64,000 bases of DNA from Latrodectus hesperus (GCA_037975125.1 CM075862.1:58079279-58143278); one strand, 5' to 3'. Shown: positions 28,701 to 49,017, counted from the stretch's first letter. Numbers and translations are program-made. The notes: generated by a model not told the origin, from the sequence alone.

Positions 28701-29718
28701 GTATTAAATTGATTACTTCCTGTGACCCGTCTTTTGATTCAATAATATCTATTTCTTTGTTGACATGACCTAACGTCATTCTTTTATTTAATGCGACATT
28801 TTCATTACTTAAATTCTCTACTACTATATCAAATTCATTTCTTCTTAAACTTACCAAAGAATCCATAATTTTAATTGGTAATTTAACTTTTCTCGGTATA
28901 AATAAAGTTTCGGAATTCGATAGTTCGAACTGTAATTTGAATGCTATAATTTTCTTTTCTTTAGCTTGTAGTATGATTTTATTTTTGTTAATGCATCTCA
29001 ATATATTACAACTGTCACTAATTTTACCGCTATTTTTCTCCAAATTTACTATTTCCTCATCAATAGTTATATAATCTTTGTTTGTATATAGATTAATGTT
29101 CGCTTTTTTCATAGTTTTGTAACTTAATATATAGTCATAATCATTAGGAAAGCTCTGCGGAGTAATAAACACTACATCTGATATCAATTTTTCTCCAATT
29201 TGAAAAGAAATTTCCACGCATTGATTATATTGAATCCTTTCGCCTGTCAGAGTTAAAATATTTGCATGTTTTTGTACATATTTCACTTCGATATACTGTC
29301 TTATTTTATCAAATTTCAGTTGAGACAACAATGACACCGACGCCCCCGTGTCGAGGAGAATTGCAATCGAAAGTGGCCCCCTATCCATCTTTTTTTGAGC
29401 ACCTCCAGACGGAACCGACCGTTCTACAATTCTACCTCTCACTACTGGTAAGTCATTTTTGTTTGTTTGCACGGAATTATTTAAAACTGTAGTGATTTTT
29501 GAATTATTTTTATCTCCTGTTGCTATCACATTTCCCCCACTGTTTATGCACATTTTTTGTGGCCAAAAGTTCTGCGCCTCATTGTCTACTCTTTTATGCT
29601 TTCTGTCCTGAGAAAAGTGTCTTATGAAATTTTTCTCCCCTCTACTCGTTTGTTTGTTTACTTTTGGAGCCGCCGTCTCCGTTTGAAAGCGTTCACGCTC
29701 CACCTCTAATTTTGACAT
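25766..29718 (-). pseudogene. pol polyprotein (PR-RT-RNaseH-IN), broken
   Basis: First open block 28075-29718 (547 codons). It contains an aspartic protease motif LLDTGASVSLLS (DTGAS at residues 123-127) and, after a spacer, the RT fingers WAAPILMVKKKSGDYRLALD and motif A TLDMSNAFCQL (Asp 496). An in-frame TAA (28075-28077) precedes FAYLDDV (RT catalytic YLDD). A slip in an A-run near 27705 and another near 27370 flank RNase H (NTDASK, SKMELLAI, SDHQPLKFF). In-frame TGA codons at 26819-26821 and 26360-26362 and a TAG at 25985-25987 split the integrase. The integrase keeps the Cys pair SCQTCGR, the second Asp (LSDRGGQF) and the Glu (NGKIERIHG), but the expected first Asp is Tyr (SVYICGRF). The C-terminal module (SKIKIGDIVFLNQ, TKKVNLCRLKV) ends at 25766. 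The ATG overlaps gag by 13 nt in another frame, suggesting frameshifting or re-initiation. Confidence 0.93.
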
Positions 29719-30638
29719 CTGTCGCCCACTGGCTGAGGATTTCCGCCCTGGGCCTCCCCGTTTAAAGCACTCCTATTCCCCCTAAAGCGATCACTCTTCT
29801 GCTGATTTCGAAACGTATTCCTATTACTTCTAAAATTCTCCTCATACTTATTTCGGTTATTATAGCCCCTTTGTTTCTTTTCGACGCTCATATTTTTAAA
29901 ATTTTCATTCAGTCTCTTTAATTGAAAACAGTTAGCGGCATAATGTCCAATCTTCCCACAAAACAAACATTGTTTATTACCATCTATATTAGTTTTCGTT
30001 TCGCACTTAATGTGATTCGAGCTTTCATTTGATTGCTCTCTATATATTTTCGTCGAATTAATGCTTTTCACTCGCAATTTTACAAAAAGCGAAGCCGCAT
30101 TTTGCACGTCACTGGCTACTTTTACTGCCTCATCAAATGTGTTTGGATGCTTTAGAATCACATCCTTTTGCAATTCTGGAAGAAGTCCCTCAATAAAACG
30201 CGATAATAGTAATTTATTAAATAAATTTTTACTGTCCCTTGTTATAATTTGTGACGCTCCTATGAAACGGCTACCTGCTCGTCTAAGACGTTCAGCAAAC
30301 GCCCTTACTGATTCCTGCTCATACATTTGAATAGTTGAGAATTGTAGATTTGATTCAATTAACGACTGTTCTTCGCTGAAATGATCTATAAACGTTTGCT
30401 TGATAAACTGAAAAGAGGTTGATCTTTGTAGATCATTATCCTCAATCAAAAATCTCTTCGCTGCCCCTATTAATTTTGATTTTAAAATCGTAATTTTCTC
30501 ACTATCACCCCAATTGGCCATTTCAGCAACATTTTCTAACTGATCAAACCAAAATTTGCAATATTCCTTATCTCCATCAAAGGTTGAAATCACTTGAATC
30601 ATTGCCATATTTGGTTGGTAAGCTGAATTAGCATTCAC
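29706..30638 (-). CDS. gag, intact
   Basis: A 310-residue structural protein that would coat the retrotransposon RNA and build the cytoplasmic particle. The N-terminal two thirds has the retrotransposon gag domain (about 15-180: FDGDKEYCKFWFDQLENVA, ILKSKLIGAAKRFL, RAFAERLRRAG, LLLSRFIEGLLPELQKDVIL). A single zinc knuckle CLFCGKIGHYAANC lies at 224-237 (C-X2-C-X4-H-X4-C). The tail is rich in Arg, Asn and Gln and likely binds nucleic acid. No stop or frameshift. The stop overlaps the start of the pol frame by 13 nt. The length is normal for the group. Confidence 0.92.
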   Translation of the reverse strand: MNANSAYQPNMAMIQVISTFDGDKEYCKFWFDQLENVAEMANWGDSEKITILKSKLIGAAKRFLIEDNDLQRSTSFQFIKQTFIDHFSEEQSLIESNLQFSTIQMYEQESVRAFAERLRRAGSRFIGASQIITRDSKNLFNKLLLSRFIEGLLPELQKDVILKHPNTFDEAVKVASDVQNAASLFVKLRVKSINSTKIYREQSNESSNHIKCETKTNIDGNKQCLFCGKIGHYAANCFQLKRLNENFKNMSVEKKQRGYNNRNKYEENFRSNRNTFRNQQKSDRFRGNRSALNGEAQGGNPQPVGDRCQN

Positions 30639-31417
30639 GCGACTATGAACAGAGTCTCTGGGGAAATTTTTCCCTATTTCTCCTACTACTATACCTAGGC
30701 ATAATGCGAATTCGACTTACTCTAAAAAATATTGAATATCTCAACTATTATTTACTTTTGCTTTTCTCTTAGTCTTTAAACGTATCATACATATGCATAT
30801 ACTCATTAACTAATAACTTATTTAAATTCTCATCTACTATTTATCAAATACTTTTCACAATAAAAAAAATGAAAATAAACACATATACAGTCAATAAATT
30901 GTTTCTAATTACAATATGTGTATATTGTTACTAATTATACAATGTTAATCAAATATACTTATTCTTTATGCATTTATTTATGACAATATTATATTTTTAG
31001 TAGTTATCAAGTGCTTGCATTCACACTATTATCATAAATATAAACAAACATGCAATTTCTTTTATTCCAAAATAACCTAAACAAATGTATTAATGCACTT
31101 ATGAATGCCTTACATTACTAAAACTGTTTCAATACTCTATTATATCTTTTTAATAAAATATATTTTCAAAAAATTTAACTTAAAATTTTCAAAGGAGTAC
31201 CAAATTTTATGAACGCAATTTGCTAATACACTTCAACCACTTTGACTCAATACTGTATTTGTTAATGCAATATTTTTAATGCTCTATAATATTATTAATG
31301 CTTATAATTATCTTGAACACTCTCTGTCTTCAATCATTGCCCCCTTTAATTTTTAATTCTCAGACAAAATTATTTCCAAAAGATCAAAAAAAAATTTTTA
31401 TTAATGATCAAAATAAC
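30639..31417 (-). other. Leader region of the LTR retrotransposon
   Basis: About 780 bp of AT-rich non-coding sequence between the primer-binding-site cluster and gag. Confidence 0.7.
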
Positions 31418-31515
31418 TCACGGCACCAAATTATGTGCTCTTTGTCTGCCAAAAATGGTCACAGTACCAATTTATGTGCAATTTGCCTGAGAAAAATGGT
31501 CACGGCAACAAAATA
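31418..31515 (-). promoter_or_regulatory. tRNA-His-type primer-binding site, triplicated
   Basis: Minus-strand TGGTGCCGTGA is complementary to the 3' end expected of animal tRNA-His(GTG) with CCA (GGTCACGGCACCA). Three related copies lie 40 bp apart on the plus strand: tcacggcacca from 31419, tcacagtacca from 31459, and tcacggcaaca from 31499. The last is 5 bp from the LTR, where a functional site belongs, and carries a substitution in the priming triplet. The distal copy is the exact match. The tRNA assignment is from memory of conserved tRNA-His sequence. Confidence 0.65.
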
Positions 31516-32281
31516 TGTCGTGGTGAACTCGGTAATTTTAGAAAAACTACGAAGAAACCCAAATTCGTTTTTTAAGATAATTGAATGACAGAGATAAATT
31601 CAAAACAAAGATACAATAAAACTTAATAATTTATTTTAGTCACTTAATTAGAAGGAAAATTTGCATTACAATTAAAACATTCTTGGTTAAATAATTGAGA
31701 TTCAAAAATTAGTATTTGTTTTATTACAATTACACATTAATATCATAACTGAATTTGACCAGTTTGACAAGGAACGAGAGATCAGACTCACTCCTTCTAG
31801 AAGTAGCAGTGTGGTGTCCCCAATGGTCAATGCCATTACCGGCTCACGATCTCACTTGATTTGCTCCTTGCTCATGAGCTTTACCTCTTTTTTTTTTTTT
31901 GGTATTCCTCCTCAGACTCTATCGTCTCTTTTCTGTTCATCTGTTCAACAAGTTCATCAAGTTCTGTAGTCCCTCCTGTATTTCTATGAGATAGATCAGA
32001 AATCTCTCCCCTTCATTCCCGATTGGTCAGATTTTCAAATAATACATATCATAAAACAATATACTTTGCTCGCAATTTTTTCCAGATCACTCATCCCTTC
32101 CGAAAGGAAAAATTTATTCTTTTATTGCACTTGTTTCATTGTTCCAATTTTTATTACATCCTTTCCTTTATATTATTCCCGCTTAGTTTGAAAGGAAAAG
32201 GAAACTCTTAAGTTTAAAGTGCAATAAAAATACACACACCTATTTTCTCAGGGTTTGGTTATGTCGTATTACACTACGACA
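31516..32281 (-). repeat. 5' LTR (766 bp, internally deleted)
   Basis: Homologous to 23235-24239 with TG...CA ends. About 240 bp are missing after ctgttcatctg and replaced by a short filler (ttcaacaagttcatc). As the upstream LTR it should hold the promoter; the deletion may remove part of it. Confidence 0.95.
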
Positions 32282-32286
32282 TATAT
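32282..32286. repeat. LTR element target-site duplication, right
   Basis: TATAT, identical to 23230-23234. Confidence 0.8.
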
Positions 32287-32378
32287 CTCTTACAATGACA
32301 AGAGTTCAATAATAAACTAATCTGAGTGACCTGACAAACCCCTGTGGTCAAGGCCCTATTGCACCAATAACTGTTTTC

Positions 32379-32645
<267 letters not shown>

Positions 32646-35600
32646 GAAAATTCTGAGATCTTAAGTATCAAATAGTTTACAAACCAGTTCACAGATTTTA
32701 TTTTTTGTTAATAATAAATTATTCTAGATTATCAGGATGATATATATTATGATCTAAAATATATGTATTTTTAAGGAATGCATTTTCACATTAAAAGTTT
32801 AAATAAAGCTATTTCCGTTTAAATTTAATCAATATACGAATTTAAATGCATAAAGCATTTGTATTAGCTACATGCTCAAAATATTGTTAGTAAAGTTATA
32901 CAATAATTGTTAATGGATAAATTTACTTCAGGAAATAATTTCCAAAATCCCAAGGAAACGCATTAATTTTACTTATTGAATTTTATAAATATGTAATAAG
33001 AAATAATGACATTTTCCATTCTTAATTATATTTATCGATATACTTTATATGATTATAGTTTCTTGTGTTGCTTAAAATACGAAAATAGTCTCGTGAAATA
33101 ATTTTATTATCTATAATATTCAAAAAAATATATGCCACCCCTTCTGGATGGTAGATATATTTTCATTATATTTATGATCAAGTTATAGGTTATTTGTTAG
33201 TTTATATTACCCAATTTGATCCTAATTATTTTAAAGTAACTACAATTATCCTAACTTTTTGGAAGTATCTAATAAGACTGATATTTCAAACAAAAACGAA
33301 TATTATGTGAAAATGCTTAAATGCGTCAGTTTATGAATTTATACCTTAATAAGCTTCTGTTCAAAATTGAAGTGCAATTCTTAGGACTATTTAAATTAAA
33401 TAATTTGATCTTATCTGAAATATTTTAAACTCAATACATTATTAAATGTAATAAATATTTCATGTAATGGTAAATAAATTTCTGCTATTATTCTATAGTG
33501 ATATTTTAACTTTAATTGGTTAAATAGATTTTAGTATAAAGCCAACTAATGTTTTCATTTAAATGAATAATTCCAAAACAAGCTTAGTATTCTCTACAAA
33601 ATCAAACTATAACGTAATAAACTCAAATACTTGAGTTCTATTCAAAGACTTACTAAATGAACCCAACCTTTGCATGAAAATATTCTTACCAAATATAATT
33701 TACTACTTACAACTTTCGGATTCTTCTAAGACTTTTTAAGAATACCCCAAACATTTTTATTCATCATTTAGTGGCAATGAATAAGTACAATTTATATCTT
33801 AACTACTTCCCGCCACATTCTTGGAACAATGGCCTTATCATTTTATTAAATTGTTGCCGAATATATGACTTCTTAATATGTTCAATCTTTGTGCCACTAA
33901 CGTCAAAATCTAATAAAGACAAACTGAGAAAGAAACGTATCATTGTATCAAAATATAATAAGGAAATAATTCCCCAGAACTGGAACAAAACTAATGGATT
34001 TTCTTAACTAACTATTTTGGCTATTTTGTTGCGTAGAAGAAAGAATTTCTTGGTAATAAACATTGACATCACTAAAGCCACGAACATTTACATACCTAAT
34101 GCAAACTGCCTTCTAAAGATAGAAATTACTTTTTGATGCTTTATTATTCTTTCAAAAGATATTTTTTCTTGCAAAAAATAGAAGAAATATTTGCAAAAGT
34201 TACAAATATAAATATATATATATATACCTATTAACAAAATTAAATTCTTGTTTCTAAATGCTGCAGACTCATCACTGTATTCATATTTTTTAATTTCATT
34301 TGTCTTTTAACATTTTTTAGCAAAGTTTACTTTAATGAAGTAATGAAATAATATACGAAAAGCACAATTGTCAGATTTGAAAATATGATCAATATTATTA
34401 GAAATGTATTGTTTTTTCAAAATAAGTTTATGAAAATTTTAAGAGCAGAAAATTCTCATCAAGAAAACTTGGTTAATTTGCACACAAATTCTTTTAGAAA
34501 CAAATCATTTGTTCTATATTGAATGATAGTTTATAAAAATCAAAATTAATTTATAAATTAAAAGGAATTTATAAATTGACAATCAATTTTTATCTTCTTA
34601 AAGTATTTTTTGTAAAAGAATCACAATTTGTGTATGCTTTACTACATAATGCTACATAAATTACAGTTACACGTCTATGCAAATAATTTATTAATCATAC
34701 CATATCGTATACAACATATTTATTACTAAACTTCTCTCATTCTTATTACAAATGAGTAAAATAACCTACTATGGGCATAAAACAAATCTGATTTTGTATG
34801 ATAATGACTGGAATAACAAGCCTGCCCACTAAATTTTATTAAAAAATATTGCTAAAATTTTAGTACTTATTTTGGATACAGAAAAATATTTTAGGGTTGC
34901 ATTTATCTCCAATAACATTGAATTCTTCCATATCATATAATGAATTTTAATTTACGCACACAAGTAGAAACTCATCATACAGAAAATTTCATCTTGATTA
35001 TCAGAAATCTATAGATTTTTCTTAAGTTTAACTACAATGGAATTTGAACAGTAATGGGTGATTAATAATTAATTAATAAAATAAATATTAATAAAATAAA
35101 ATTAACTTTAAAACATCAATGTTGTTATGCTGTGAAATCGATGTTATACAATATTAATTGAGATGTTATTATCTTAAGTGATTAATTAGTGAATTTAATA
35201 TAATTTATGAAAACTCTTTTGTAATTTAAAAATGATATGGTATAAAAAGAAAAAAATTATACGCATACTTTTTACGAAACTTTTAAATCAAATTTTGAAA
35301 TTATGAAACCTATTTACCTTTACATTTACCATACTATCACATCATATTTATCATATATTTTTATTAATTTTTAAAAAATATATTACTTTGCTAAAAAATG
35401 AATGCATTCAACAAAATTTTAAATTTATGAAATATTTGAAATTGCATTAATTTTGACAGCTGTCATATTATAAAATTATTGATTATAAATTTATTCGGAA
35501 AACACTATTCAGAATAATTTCAATTGAGGTAGAGTTCGACAACTTTAAAAATCCTTAAATGTTTCGTGCATGTACAACCTATGTTAGGTGTCACATGAAA

Positions 35601-37137
35601 GTAAAACTTCTCATGTTTGAAAAAAGCAATGTGATTTTTATTGATAATATGGGAACAAACCTAATAAAGCAACATTTAACAATAGGAAATATTGTAAATA
35701 AATTATAGCTTTTAATAAAGGTGACGATATTTAGTGGAAGAAATGCTTTTCCGGAGGGGCAACAAAGCCTTACATTATTAACTATTGTAGCTAATAAGCA
35801 ATTAAACTATTGTAGTAAGAGATTAAAGAAAGTTTTGAAAAGAACTGTGTGTGTGGTTTATTTTATTGCATTTCTCTAAAAAGAGATCTTCAAAGTTACT
35901 TTCGATCTATTGTTTCAAATAACATTGGTTGAGTTCTCAGAAATGAAATATAAGAACATAAATCATAAAATCTTAAAGAGCAAACAAATATTCACAATCA
36001 ATCAATAAAAACTTTGATTAATTAGCATCTCATATTAGAATACAGTCTCTAATACGTGCTACTTTTTTCGAGTAAATGTAGATTATTAAACATAGTAAGC
36101 GTACATTCTAAGCTAAATCTATCAAAAATTTATAAATAAAAATATTTTTTAAGCTTTTTTAATCACATATTTAGTAAACCAAAAGTAATTTGTGTGATAA
36201 ATGAATAAATAATATAAAAATAAATAAATGAATAATTAATATTAAAAAACTTTAATTAGTGACGGTATTATAAATAAATGTAAGCAAATAACACACAAAA
36301 ATATCGAAAAGCAAGATTTGCTATAACAGATTAATATAGATGTAATGAAAACTTAGGTTGAAATGGTGAAAGTCAAAAAGAAATTGAAAAATCTTCATGA
36401 AAGGAATAAATTAATTTGAAAAACATTAAATAACAATAATCGAAATATATAAACACTGTCAGGACAACAGATATCAAGGCTGAAAATTTTTAAAATATAT
36501 TTGAAAAATGGTTATTTATATAGATATTTTGCTTTTAAATAAATCATTTAGTTAAAAAATATTCAAGGAAATAAAAAAATTAATAAATAGAATTTTCATT
36601 AAGAACACAATAAGTCATTTAGAGAATAAAATTAAACAATAAAAAGAAAAATGCAATTTGTGGAAAAAAGTATAATCAATAGTAAAATTGTGAAAAAAAA
36701 TATAATAAACTTATTAAGAAAAAACTAAAAAAATACATTTTCCCCCAAGAAAATAGAAATCAAATGGAAAACGTTTTGAATTCATATGTGTATATATTTT
36801 AATCAATAAAAGATATACAGATATGTGTTTCCACCAACATCTAAGAAAGAATTAAAAATAGAAAATATAAATCTATTATTTCTGAAATATATATATTACA
36901 ATATATATTTAAAGAACAAAATATGAAAGGAATGAAATCGAAAATAAATAAAGTTATTGAAAATAATAACTAAGGCAAATATTAAAAAGCCTAAAAAAAT
37001 ATTTGGTTTAAAATTCATTAAACATTGATTTAATTATATAGTTAATAAATAACAATGTAGTTAATTTTATAAAAATTATCTTCGAGTGCCAATAAGACTT
37101 TTGCTTCTTATTGAAGGTATTGATAGATGATTTAAAG
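32646..37137. other. Gene-free AT-rich DNA
   Basis: About 4.5 kb with no gene or RNA recognised. The 78-codon frame at 33771-34007 and its antisense have no known motif. A short TA run lies at 34211-34226. Confidence 0.55.
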
Positions 37138-37139
37138 TA

Positions 37140-37240
37140 CACTGCTGGCCACCTTAAATGAAACACCCTGAAGGAAGCATGTGATTAACATGAAATTTAC
37201 ATCAAGCATTAGCTGCTGATGGGATATGCAAATGATAGAT
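37140..37240 (+). mobile_element. Tc1-type terminal relic
   Basis: Preceded by TA. CACTGCTGGCCACC, gaaacacc, an aacatgaaatttacat stretch and gggatatgcaaa line up, with gaps and substitutions, with the first 100 bp of the Tc1-like element at 47610 (cactactggccatt, ggaacacc, cacgtgaaatttgcat, gtgatatgcaaa). It is the left end only; no second terminus was found. Confidence 0.6.
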
Positions 37241-40769
<3,529 letters not shown>

Positions 40770-40867
40770 TTCTTCACTTCCAGATTTCTTTCCAAAAATA
40801 TGATTTTTCTTTAATGGTATCATTACTTTCATCGATTGAGAAAATCATGCAACATAGTTCTTAAGGT

Positions 40868-42070
40868 CTCGCTGAACGCTACCAGGGTACTTAGTTACTT
40901 AGTACAAAGTACGCCTACAGACACTTTTGCCACGAAATCGGTCAACTCGTAACCGTTGACGTCAACATAGGTAGTAATCCAACAAACCTGTTAGCCAAAA
41001 CGAAAACAACCCCTAAGTTAATTCAAATGTGAAATGATACTGATATTGATTTATTGTAATTAGCGAAAATGCGGATAGTCTGCAAGACGCTGTAGGATTA
41101 ACAGATCGTAACAAACTTCTGCATGCTAAACCTCCGAGTCCACTCTTGAGCCTCCTCAGTGGTCATTAATTCATCCAACAACATAGATTCTCAGATATTT
41201 AGTCAGATACCATGCTTATACTACTCGTTTTTCTGTATAATGAAAACAAAGTTCGCTGGTATGTAATTGTCATCTTAGAATCATCTATGAAAATCCGCTA
41301 AAAGTATTATCTGTTTAAGCTTGTAAAAGAAGTAAGACCTAAAGTAATTGCTATAACAGAACTATAAGAGACCTATTAGTAAATTCTATGATGTTAACCA
41401 AATGACATTATTTATAAGAAAAACCAACAGATAGTATCAACATCAGTGGGTGTTCAAAATAACCTAGTTATACCAAAAAGAGCCTTCCGCTGAATTCTTT
41501 TATAATTTTTTCTCTATTAATCATATTTAAGTCCATCCACCACATATGCGCGCCTTATTAAATAACTTTTTTCGATAAATGTATATTGCAATAAAGGAGG
41601 ATTGTGCACATAAGTGGCTTCAAAAGTTCTTCTGATCTTATTATTCTCATAATTATTCGGAATTTATTCCGAATATAGTTAAATTGTGAATACCATTTGA
41701 GATAATTACTGATTAACAAACCAAGAAATTTTAACACATTAATTAGAGAAAGTGGGTTAGTATGAAGATAAACATTTAGGTAATGGCGATTGATTCTACG
41801 TGATTGTTTAAAAATAAAGATTTTGGTTTATTGATACCAAATTTTAAGGAATATTTTTCAGCCCAGCAGTTTAAATGGTCAATTACGATGTTACGGATGG
41901 TCTCGTTGATCTCTAACTTTGGAACGTTTTAATCATCTGAAATAAGTCAAATATCATCAGCATATGTAATTAGATACGTATAACCTGCAAACGGGATACT
42001 GAAAATATCATTAGTGGAATTAGAAACACAGGGGACATCAAAATTATACTTGCAATTCATTTTAAATTTA
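40868..42070 (-). pseudogene. Non-LTR retrotransposon RT/RNase H, heavily degraded
   Basis: Minus strand, in shifting frames with many stops. From about 42060: NDIFSIPFAGYTYLITYADD, the RT catalytic YADD of LINE-type RTs. Then NVPKLEINETIRNIV, HLNCWAEKYSLKFGINKPKS, and VLKFLGLLISNYLKWYS (the thumb motif KFLG...LKW). Farther left come IQRKALFGITRLF (cf. QRKALLGITRAYRT) and near 40930 a TYVDVNGYELTDFVAKVS stretch, matching the AHxGxxGNExADxLAK end of RNase H. The order RT then RNase H is that of arthropod I/Jockey-related elements. The first half of ORF2 and ORF1 were not found. Confidence 0.72.
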
Positions 42071-42894
42071 TAACTCTAAAATTTTACCAATCTATTTGAA
42101 AAATAAAAAAAATAATATGCGTATATGTAAAATAAAAAAATAATAAAAAAGCGAATATGTGTCTCATCGTGAATTAGAGACATTTGTACACTTGAAAATT
42201 TATATAGGACAAATTGGCTTTGCAGTTAAACTAACTACGTTTCCACTACAAATCAGATTTTAAAAAAGATTATTTACAAAACCTAAGATAGTTAAGGACC
42301 TAGAGACTGATTTTAGGAACATAATAGTTGCCATTACGAAGTTAAGAAGAGGGCAAGGGTCATTAATGGACTCACTCTACAAAAGTATTTTTAGCTACAA
42401 TATAAGAAAATCTCACCTGTAGCTTCTTGAGTACCATGATTAACAAAAACTGCTTCTTTAATACATTAGCTTCCGCACAATTTCTGTGTTTCGATAAAAG
42501 CGCTACTCTCAGCGGGAAATTTAATCTGAATTTAATCACTTACACATATATTAAGCTCAAAAGTATTTCCATGTCTTGCTTAGTTTAACACACATCCCAT
42601 TCTAATAAAAAGCGGGAAAAAAGTCAAAAATATTTTCTGTGAAAAAAGTTTCGTCCGTATGGAAAATTCAGTTCCGTTTTTAAAATAAAATGTCATGAGA
42701 AGGTTTATTAGAATTTGGTTAATTTGTTTTCCAGCATTAATAGTAATATTTCTACAAATGAAATATGTTTTGACTTATTCTTATGAAATATTATTCTTAA
42801 CACAAATTAAAGTTAAAAATAAATTATTATTTTTAATGTAATATGTAATTTAATTTAATTAAACACGTGTATGAAACAACGATAGAACAAAAGA
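42071..42894. other. Flank of the non-LTR relic, nothing definite
   Basis: Moderately AT-rich. It may include more of the same degraded element upstream of the RT palm, but no motif could be made out. Confidence 0.4.
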
Positions 42895-47590
<4,696 letters not shown>

Positions 47591-47609
47591 CCAAAATTTT
47601 CATAATATA

Positions 47610-49015
47610 CACTACTGGCCATTAAAATTGCTACACCAGGAAAGCGGAACACCACACACGTGAAATTTGCATGACAGGTAGAACTTGCTGTGATATGCAA
47701 ACTTTTAGATTTTCAGCGGATTCATACAAAGCAGGCGACAGTAGCGACATCTACAATGTATATAAAACCAGGGATTTGACCGCAGTTTTCTCATACTCAA
47801 TTTCCGTTTCAACGTTGTTTTCGGCAAAGAAAGTTGTTGCAATGCCTCGTGTAAGAAGAAGAAATGCCTATCAGCACGTGTCTGACTTTGATCGAGCTAG
47901 GATTATAGCCTACCGGGATTGCGGCTTATCGTACCGCAATATTGCTGCTCGTGTCGGTCGAGACCCCATGACTGTTAGCAGAATATGGAATCAATGGGTT
48001 CAGGACAATCATACGGAACGTCATGCAGGATCTCAGCGACCCCCATCACTAGCAACAGAGAAGACAGACATCTTATCCGCATGGTCACAAGGGATTGTAC
48101 AGCCACGTCACGAACCCTGAGTCGAGAAATGGAGTTATTTGCAAGGCAACAAGTTTCTGCTGGAACAGTTCGACGACGTTTGCAGCAGCATGGATTGTCT
48201 GCACGGCGACCATGTCTTCAGCTACCATTGACGCTGCGTCACAGACAGGAGCGTCTTCAATGGTGTGATCAGCGACGAACCTGGATGCGGGAATGGCATC
48301 ACGTCATCGTTACAGAAGAATCTCGGTTCTGTATACAGGACCATGATGGCCGCATCCGTGTTTGGAGGCATTGTGGAGAACGCGCATTGCCAGCTTGCAT
48401 TGGACATCGCCATACTGGCCCATCCGCTGGAGTGATGGTATGGGGTGCCATTGGATACACGTCTCGATCACCTCTTGTTCGCATTACCGGCCCTTTGAAC
48501 AGCAACCGTTACATTTCCGATGTTTAAGTCCCGTATCTCTGCCCTATCTTCGAGGCCTCGCTAATGCTTTGTTTCAACAGGATAATGCACGACCGCATGT
48601 TGCCCGTACTGTTCTGAACTGCCTTGATACAGAACAGGTTCGACTGTTACCCTGGCCAGCACGTTCTCCTGATCTGTCACCAATTGAGAACGTGTGGTCA
48701 ATGGTTGCCGAGCGATTGGCACGCCATTACTCACCATCTACTACTGTCAATGAACTGTGGCATAGTGTTGAAGCTGCATGGACTAAAATCCCCATACATG
48801 CCATGCAATCTCTGTTTGACTCCATGCCTAGGCGGATAAATGCTGTTATTGCAGCCAGAGGTTGCTGCTCTGGGTATTGATTTCTCAAGATCTATACATC
48901 CTAATTTCCTGTAAATCTTATCATTTGCTTTTTCCACTATAATGTATGTTTCCAATAAATATCGTTCTGTTATTTGCATTCCATCTTGTTGTAGCAATTT
49001 TAATGACCAGTAGTG
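47610..49015 (+). mobile_element. Tc1-like transposon (DD34E), complete ends, dead transposase
   Basis: A 1406-bp element with 26-bp terminal inverted repeats starting CACTACTGG(C/T)CATTAAAA (one mismatch between ends), flanked by TA at 47608-47609 and 49016-49017. One transposase gene fills it. Both ends are intact, so it could be moved only by an enzyme supplied from elsewhere. Confidence 0.93.
47842..48880 (+). pseudogene. Tc1-like transposase, two frameshifts
   Basis: The start is the ATG of MPRVRRRNAYQHVSDFDRAR at 47842. A longer upstream frame from 47671 lies in the terminal region and is not needed. Helix-turn-helix: IIAYRDCGLSYRNIAARVGR and DPMTVSRIWNQWVQ. A frameshift near 48055 leads to TRDCTATSRTLSREMELFAR, then RRRLQQHGLSARRP. 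The first catalytic position is VTEESRF, with Glu where Tc1 enzymes have Asp (SDESRF). A second frameshift near 48525 leads to ALFQQDNARPHVAR (second Asp) and LLPWPARSPDLSPIENVWSM (Glu). There are 34 residues between the second Asp and the Glu, hence DD34E. It ends at 48880 with the usual AARGCCSGY-type tail. The enzyme would have been about 345 residues. Confidence 0.93.
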
Positions 49016-49017
49016 TA

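Larger units (their letters stand above)
23235..32281 (-). mobile_element. Ty3/gypsy-type LTR retrotransposon
   Basis: About 9.05 kb, transcribed right to left. It is bounded by two LTRs that begin TGTC(A/G)T and end ACGACA, with a 5-bp TATAT target duplication. The internal order on the minus strand is primer-binding site, leader, gag (29706-30638), pol (25766-29718: protease, RT, RNase H, integrase), a 1.5-kb stretch without a recognised gene, and a polypurine tract. PR-RT-RNaseH-IN order identifies Ty3/gypsy rather than copia. gag is open while pol carries several lesions, so this copy cannot supply its own enzymes. The clade is not determined. Confidence 0.95.
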
